Positions 60,230 to 64,000 of a DNA stretch of 64,000 nucleotides are shown here, piece by piece. The stretch lies in NCBI RefSeq assembly GCF_001514215.1, contig NZ_KQ948874.1, positions 51,452 through 115,451 on the forward strand, read 5' to 3'. A program made the translations under genes and the position numbers. This DNA is from Streptomyces bungoensis. Its GTDB lineage: Bacteria > Actinomycetota > Actinomycetes > Streptomycetales > Streptomycetaceae. Below the pieces are notes generated by a model, which saw nothing but the letters and a program-made list of their open reading frames with translations, was not told the origin of the DNA and ran no database searches. Each line of letters opens with the position of its first letter. The stretch's first letter is position 1.

Positions 60230-62254
60230 ATGACAGCGACGACCGACGGAAGCACCGGGGCGACCCTGCCGCCCCGCGCTGCCGCGGCCAGCGACACCGC
60301 CATCACCACCCCCGCGGCGGCCGGGGCACGCCAAGCCGCCGAACACGCGGCACAGCGCGCCACCGACTTCCTGCTCGCCCGGCAGGACGTCGAGGGCTGG
60401 TGGAAGGGCGACCTGGAGACCAACGTCACCATGGACGCCGAGGACCTGCTGCTCCGTCAGTTCCTCGGCATCCAGGACGACAGCACCACCCAGGCCGCCG
60501 CCCTGTTCATCCGCGGCGAGCAGCGCGAGGACGGCACCTGGGCCACCTTCTACGGCGGCCCCGGCGAACTGTCCACCACCGTCGAGGCCTACGTCGCCCT
60601 CCGCCTGGCCGGCGACGCGCCCGACGCCCCGCACATGGCGAAGGCCGCCGCCTGGATCCGCGAACGCGGCGGCATCGCCGCCGCCCGGGTCTTCACCCGG
60701 ATCTGGCTGGCCCTGTTCGGCTGGTGGAAGTGGGAGGACCTGCCCGAACTCCCGCCCGAGCTGATCTGGTTCCCCACCTGGTTCCCGCTCAACATCTACA
60801 ACTTCGGGTGCTGGGCGCGGCAGACCATCGTGCCGCTCACCGTCGTCTCCGCCAAGCGCCCGGTGCGCCCGGCGCCCTTCGCGCTGGACGAGCTGCACAC
60901 CGACCCGGCGAACCCCAACCCGCCGCAGCCGCTCGCCCCGTTGGCCAGCTGGGACGGCCTCTTCCAGCGGCTCGACAAGGTTGTCCGCGGCTACCGCAGG
61001 GTCGCCGTGCGCGGGCTGCGCCGGGCCGCGATGAACTCCGCCGCCCGCTGGATCATCGAGCGGCAGGAGAACGACGGCTGCTGGGGCGGCATCCAGCCCC
61101 CGGCCGTGTACTCGGTCATCGCCCTGCACCTGCTCGGCTACGACCTCGAGCACCCCGTGATGCGCGAGGGCCTCGCCTCGCTGGACCGTTTCGCCGTCTG
61201 GCGCGAGGACGGCGCCCGGATGATCGAGGCGTGCCAGTCCCCGGTGTGGGACACCTGCCTCGCCACCATCGCGCTCGCCGACGCCGGGCTCCCGGCCGAC
61301 CACCCGCAACTGGTCAAGGCGGCCGACTGGATGCTCGGCGAGGAGATCGTCCGGCCCGGCGACTGGGCCGTACGGCGGCCCGGACTGCCGCCGGGCGGCT
61401 GGGCGTTCGAGTTCCACAACGACAACTACCCTGACATCGACGACACCGCCGAGGTCGCCCTCGCACTGCGCCGGGTGCGCCACCACGACCCGGAGCGCGT
61501 GGACAAGGCCATCGGCCGGGGCGTGCGCTGGAACCTCGGCATGCAGTCGAAGAACGGCGGGTGGGGCGCCTTCGACGCCGACAACACCAGCCCGTTCCCC
61601 AACCGGCTGCCGTTCTGCGACTTCGGGGAGGTCATCGACCCGCCGTCGGCGGACGTCACCGCGCACGTGGTGGAGATGCTCGCCGCCGAGGGCCTCGCCC
61701 ACGACCCGCGCACCCGGCGCGGCATCGCGTGGCTGCTCGCCGAACAGGAGCCGGACGGCTCGTGGTTCGGCCGCTGGGGCGTCAACTACCTCTACGGCAC
61801 CGGGTCGGTGGTCCCCGCGCTCACCGCGGCCGGGCTGCCCGGCTCGCACCCCGCGATCCGGCGGGCGGTGTCCTGGCTGGAGGGCGTGCAGAACGACGAC
61901 GGCGGCTGGGGCGAGGACCTGCGCTCCTACAAGTACGCCGGGGAGTGGAGCGGCCGCGGCGCCTCCACCGCCTCGCAGACCGCGTGGGCGCTGATGGCGC
62001 TGCTCGCGGCGGGGGAGAAGGACTCCAAGGCCGTCGAACGCGGCATCCAGTGGCTGGCCGGTACCCAGCGGGCGGACGGCTCCTGGGACGAGCCGTACTT
62101 CACCGGCACCGGCTTCCCCTGGGACTTCTCCATCAACTACCACCTCTACCGGCAGGTGTTCCCGCTCACCGCCCTCGGCCGGTACCTGCACGGCGACCCC
62201 TTCGAGCGGAACCTGCTCGCCAGGAAGCCCCTGCCCGAGGGCAAGGGGGGCTGA
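60230..62254 (+). CDS. shc: squalene-hopene cyclase
   Basis: This 674-residue monotopic membrane enzyme has the catalytic acid motif DIDDTA (Asp402, Asp404, Asp405). Several QW repeats are visible (QNDDGGWGEDL, QRADGSWDEPY, QEPDGSWFGRW, RQENDGCWGG). The entry-channel FQRLDKVVRGYRR segment is also present. It cyclises squalene to hopene and hopanol. The N-terminus has a 30-residue Ala/Thr-rich extension. The ATG follows GAAGGGGA. Confidence 0.96.
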   Translation: MTATTDGSTGATLPPRAAAASDTAITTPAAAGARQAAEHAAQRATDFLLARQDVEGWWKGDLETNVTMDAEDLLLRQFLGIQDDSTTQAAALFIRGEQREDGTWATFYGGPGELSTTVEAYVALRLAGDAPDAPHMAKAAAWIRERGGIAAARVFTRIWLALFGWWKWEDLPELPPELIWFPTWFPLNIYNFGCWARQTIVPLTVVSAKRPVRPAPFALDELHTDPANPNPPQPLAPLASWDGLFQRLDKVVRGYRRVAVRGLRRAAMNSAARWIIERQENDGCWGGIQPPAVYSVIALHLLGYDLEHPVMREGLASLDRFAVWREDGARMIEACQSPVWDTCLATIALADAGLPADHPQLVKAADWMLGEEIVRPGDWAVRRPGLPPGGWAFEFHNDNYPDIDDTAEVALALRRVRHHDPERVDKAIGRGVRWNLGMQSKNGGWGAFDADNTSPFPNRLPFCDFGEVIDPPSADVTAHVVEMLAAEGLAHDPRTRRGIAWLLAEQEPDGSWFGRWGVNYLYGTGSVVPALTAAGLPGSHPAIRRAVSWLEGVQNDDGGWGEDLRSYKYAGEWSGRGASTASQTAWALMALLAAGEKDSKAVERGIQWLAGTQRADGSWDEPYFTGTGFPWDFSINYHLYRQVFPLTALGRYLHGDPFERNLLARKPLPEGKGG

Positions 62255-62256
62255 CC

Positions 62257-62898
62257 TTGAGCAAACAGCCCGCCCCGGCCCCGCTGCTGATCGCCTGCGC
62301 GCTCGGCATCGAGCACCTCGCCCTGCGCACCGGCGACCGGAGCGGGGCGGACGGGCCGGTCACCTTCGTCCGTACCGGCATGGGCCCCCGGGCGGCGGAA
62401 CGCTCCCTCACCCGACACCTGGCCGAGCCGGCCCTGACCGAGGCCGCCGTCCTGGCCACCGGCTTCTGCGCCGGCCTCGCCCCCGGCATGCACCCCGGCG
62501 ACCTGGTCGTCGCCGAGGAGACCCGCGACCCGCGCGGTTCGGTCGCCTGTCTGGGCACCGAGCTGCTGGTGAAGGAACTCGTGCGCATCCTGCCCGGGCG
62601 CACGGTCCACACCGGCCCGCTCACCGGCTCCGACCACGTCGTGCGCGGCACCGAGCGGTCCGACCTGCGCGCCACCGGCGCGATCGCGGTCGACATGGAG
62701 TCGGCGGCCACGCTGCTCAGCGCCGTACGGGCGGGTGAGCGCCCGGTGGCGGCCGTCCGGGTGGTCGTGGACACACCCGAACACGAACTCGTCCGGATCG
62801 GCACGGTGCGCGGCGGAATATCGGCTCTTCGCGTACTCCGCCGCGTCCTCCCCGCATTTTTCGAATGGCACCGTTCTTTGCTGCTCCCCCGGAGGTGA
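62257..62898 (+). CDS. hpnG: hopanoid-associated nucleoside phosphorylase HpnG
   Basis: This 213-residue nucleoside-phosphorylase-fold protein has ATGFCAGLAPGMHPGDLVVA and VDMESAATLLSAVRAGERPV. HpnG removes adenine from adenosylhopane to give ribosylhopane. TTG is chosen because AAGGGGGG precedes it by six bases, right after the shc stop. The longer open frame upstream overlaps shc and is not coding. Confidence 0.88.
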   Translation: MSKQPAPAPLLIACALGIEHLALRTGDRSGADGPVTFVRTGMGPRAAERSLTRHLAEPALTEAAVLATGFCAGLAPGMHPGDLVVAEETRDPRGSVACLGTELLVKELVRILPGRTVHTGPLTGSDHVVRGTERSDLRATGAIAVDMESAATLLSAVRAGERPVAAVRVVVDTPEHELVRIGTVRGGISALRVLRRVLPAFFEWHRSLLLPRR

Positions 62899-62903
62899 GC
62901 CAG

Positions 62904-63926
62904 ATGGCCATGCCGTTGCGTCAGTCCATCAAGGTCGCTACATACCTGGCCGAACAGAAGCTCCGCAGGCGGGACAAGTTCCCGCTCATCGTGGAGCTGG
63001 AACCCCTGTTCGCCTGCAACCTCAAGTGCGAGGGATGCGGCAAGATCCAGCACCCGGCCGGGGTGCTCAAGCAGCGCATGCCGGTCGCCCAGGCCGTCGG
63101 CGCGGTGCTGGAGTCCGGCGCGCCGATGGTGTCCATCGCCGGCGGCGAACCGCTGATGCACCCGCAGATCGACGAGATCGTGCGGCAGTTGGTGGCGAAG
63201 CGCAAATACGTCTTCCTGTGCACCAACGCCATGCTGCTGCGCAAGAAGATCGACAAGTTCACGCCCTCTCCCTACTTCGCCTTCGCGGTGCACATCGACG
63301 GGCTGCGCGAGCGGCACGACGAGTCCGTGGCGAAGGAGGGCGTGTTCGACGAGGCCGTGGAGGCCATCAAGGAGGCCAAGCGGCGCGGCTTCCGGGTGAC
63401 CACCAACTCGACCTTCTTCAACACCGACACCCCGCAGACCGTCGTCGAGGTGCTCAACTTCCTCAACGACGACCTCCAGGTCGACGAGATGATGATCTCG
63501 CCCGCCTACGCCTACGAGAAGGCCCCCGACCAGGAGCACTTCCTCGGTGTCGAGCAGACCCGCGAACTGTTCCGCAAGGCCTTCTCGGGCGGCAACCGGG
63601 GCCGCTGGCGGCTCAACCACTCCCCGCTCTTCCTGGACTTCCTGGAGGGCAAGGTCGACTTCCCGTGCACCGCGTGGGCCATCCCGAACTACTCGCTCTT
63701 CGGCTGGCAGCGCCCCTGCTACCTGATGAGCGACGGGTACGTGCCGACGTACCGCGAACTCGTCGAGGACACCGACTGGGACAAGTACGGCCGCGGCAAG
63801 GACCCGCGCTGCGCCAACTGCATGGCCCACTGCGGCTACGAGCCCACCGCCGTCCTCGCCACCATGGGCTCGCTGAAGGAGTCGCTGCGGGCCATGCGCG
63901 AGACCGTCTCCGGAAACCGGGAGTGA
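62904..63926 (+). CDS. hpnH: radical SAM adenosyl-hopene transferase HpnH
   Basis: This 340-residue radical SAM enzyme has the cluster motif C38-x3-C42-x2-C45 (FACNLKCEGC) and SIAGGEPLMHP as the SAM GGEP motif. A C-terminal cysteine set (CANCMAHCGYEP) may bind an extra cluster. It adds the adenosyl radical to hopene, giving adenosylhopane. GGAGG lies eight bases before the ATG and overlaps the hpnG stop. Confidence 0.95.
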   Translation: MAMPLRQSIKVATYLAEQKLRRRDKFPLIVELEPLFACNLKCEGCGKIQHPAGVLKQRMPVAQAVGAVLESGAPMVSIAGGEPLMHPQIDEIVRQLVAKRKYVFLCTNAMLLRKKIDKFTPSPYFAFAVHIDGLRERHDESVAKEGVFDEAVEAIKEAKRRGFRVTTNSTFFNTDTPQTVVEVLNFLNDDLQVDEMMISPAYAYEKAPDQEHFLGVEQTRELFRKAFSGGNRGRWRLNHSPLFLDFLEGKVDFPCTAWAIPNYSLFGWQRPCYLMSDGYVPTYRELVEDTDWDKYGRGKDPRCANCMAHCGYEPTAVLATMGSLKESLRAMRETVSGNRE

Positions 63927-63930
63927 GGCC

Positions 63931-64000
63931 ATGACCGCGGTTTCCCTGGGCGTTCCCGAGGTGCCGGCCCGGCCGGTCGCGCCGCGGCGCGTGTCGCGCC
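63931..64000 (+). CDS. ispG: 4-hydroxy-3-methylbut-2-enyl-diphosphate synthase, 3' cut by window end
   Basis: Only 23 codons are visible (MTAVSLGVPEVPARPVAPRR then VSR). They match the start of streptomycete IspG (GcpE), the [4Fe-4S] enzyme of the MEP isoprenoid pathway. Its place after hpnH with four bases between fits known hopanoid clusters. The assignment rests on a short N-terminus and on context. Confidence 0.7.
   Translation, partial: MTAVSLGVPEVPARPVAPRRVSR

Overview
This is a very GC-rich window, and almost every gene has G or C in third codon positions. The gene content points to Streptomyces: a WhiB-like protein, an SsgA-like sporulation protein (closest to SsgD), a LuxR-type giant ATPase gene carrying a rare TTA (bldA) codon, actinobacterial NHEJ ligase and polymerase genes, and a bacterial hopanoid cluster. 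From memory of S. coelicolor, the gene order matches roughly SCO6700 to SCO6767. I could not check this by alignment.

Region 1 (1-16440). This part holds a partial scramblase-like gene, then a membrane pair (a PAP2-family phosphatase/transferase and an EamA-type transporter) divergent from a TetR gene across six tandem 16-bp operator-like repeats. A DUF2510 membrane protein and a LuxR-type ATPase follow. The next block is a decayed beta-ketoadipate locus: an intact pcaD-pcaC fusion, a 5'-truncated pcaB, an internal piece of pcaI, and a frameshifted DUF3048 lipoprotein. Then come a zinc alcohol dehydrogenase, divergent LigC-type ligase and LigD-type polymerase genes, a LacI regulator, a two-domain VOC protein and a WhiB-like protein.

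Region 2 (16445-32373). An acyl-ACP desaturase has three 15-bp operator repeats over its promoter. It is followed by a DDAH-type amidinohydrolase and an ABC-F ATPase with a long leader encoding a 10-residue upstream peptide. SsgD, a secreted propeller protein, small stress-type genes, endonuclease V and a saccharopine-dehydrogenase-like protein come next. A fatty-acid oxidation operon (CoA transferase, thiolase, FadB) faces a MerR regulator whose promoter shares sequence elements with that operon. An amino-acid permease closes the region.

Region 3 (32523-47900). This holds a PfkB kinase, two divergent secreted peptidases (M1 and S15/CocE type), a D-amino-acid oxidase, an unknown two-part protein, a second ABC-F ATPase, Tex, a 43-residue protein, an enoyl-CoA hydratase, an anti-sigma-type kinase, isopentenyl-diphosphate isomerase, a CDF metal exporter and a GalE-like epimerase.

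Region 4 (48176-55198). One tightly overlapping operon encodes a CDP-alcohol phosphotransferase fused to a DUF5941-like region, a sugar/polyol-phosphate cytidylyltransferase, an sn-glycerol-1-phosphate dehydrogenase homologue and a second CDP-alcohol phosphotransferase. It continues with a GT2 glycosyltransferase, an 18-residue ORF, and a TagG/TagH-like ABC exporter, and ends at a strong hairpin. It looks like a complete make-and-export pathway for a phosphate-containing lipid or wall polymer. It is the best candidate here for a poorly described system.

Region 5 (55494-64000). The hopanoid operon runs from a 21-residue leader ORF through hpnC, hpnD, a 51-residue DUF6380-like gene, hpnE, a polyprenyl synthase, shc, hpnG and hpnH into ispG, which is cut by the window end. 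The idi gene at 45 kb supplies the same isoprenoid pathway. I saw no rRNA, tRNA, insertion sequence, prophage or CRISPR array.
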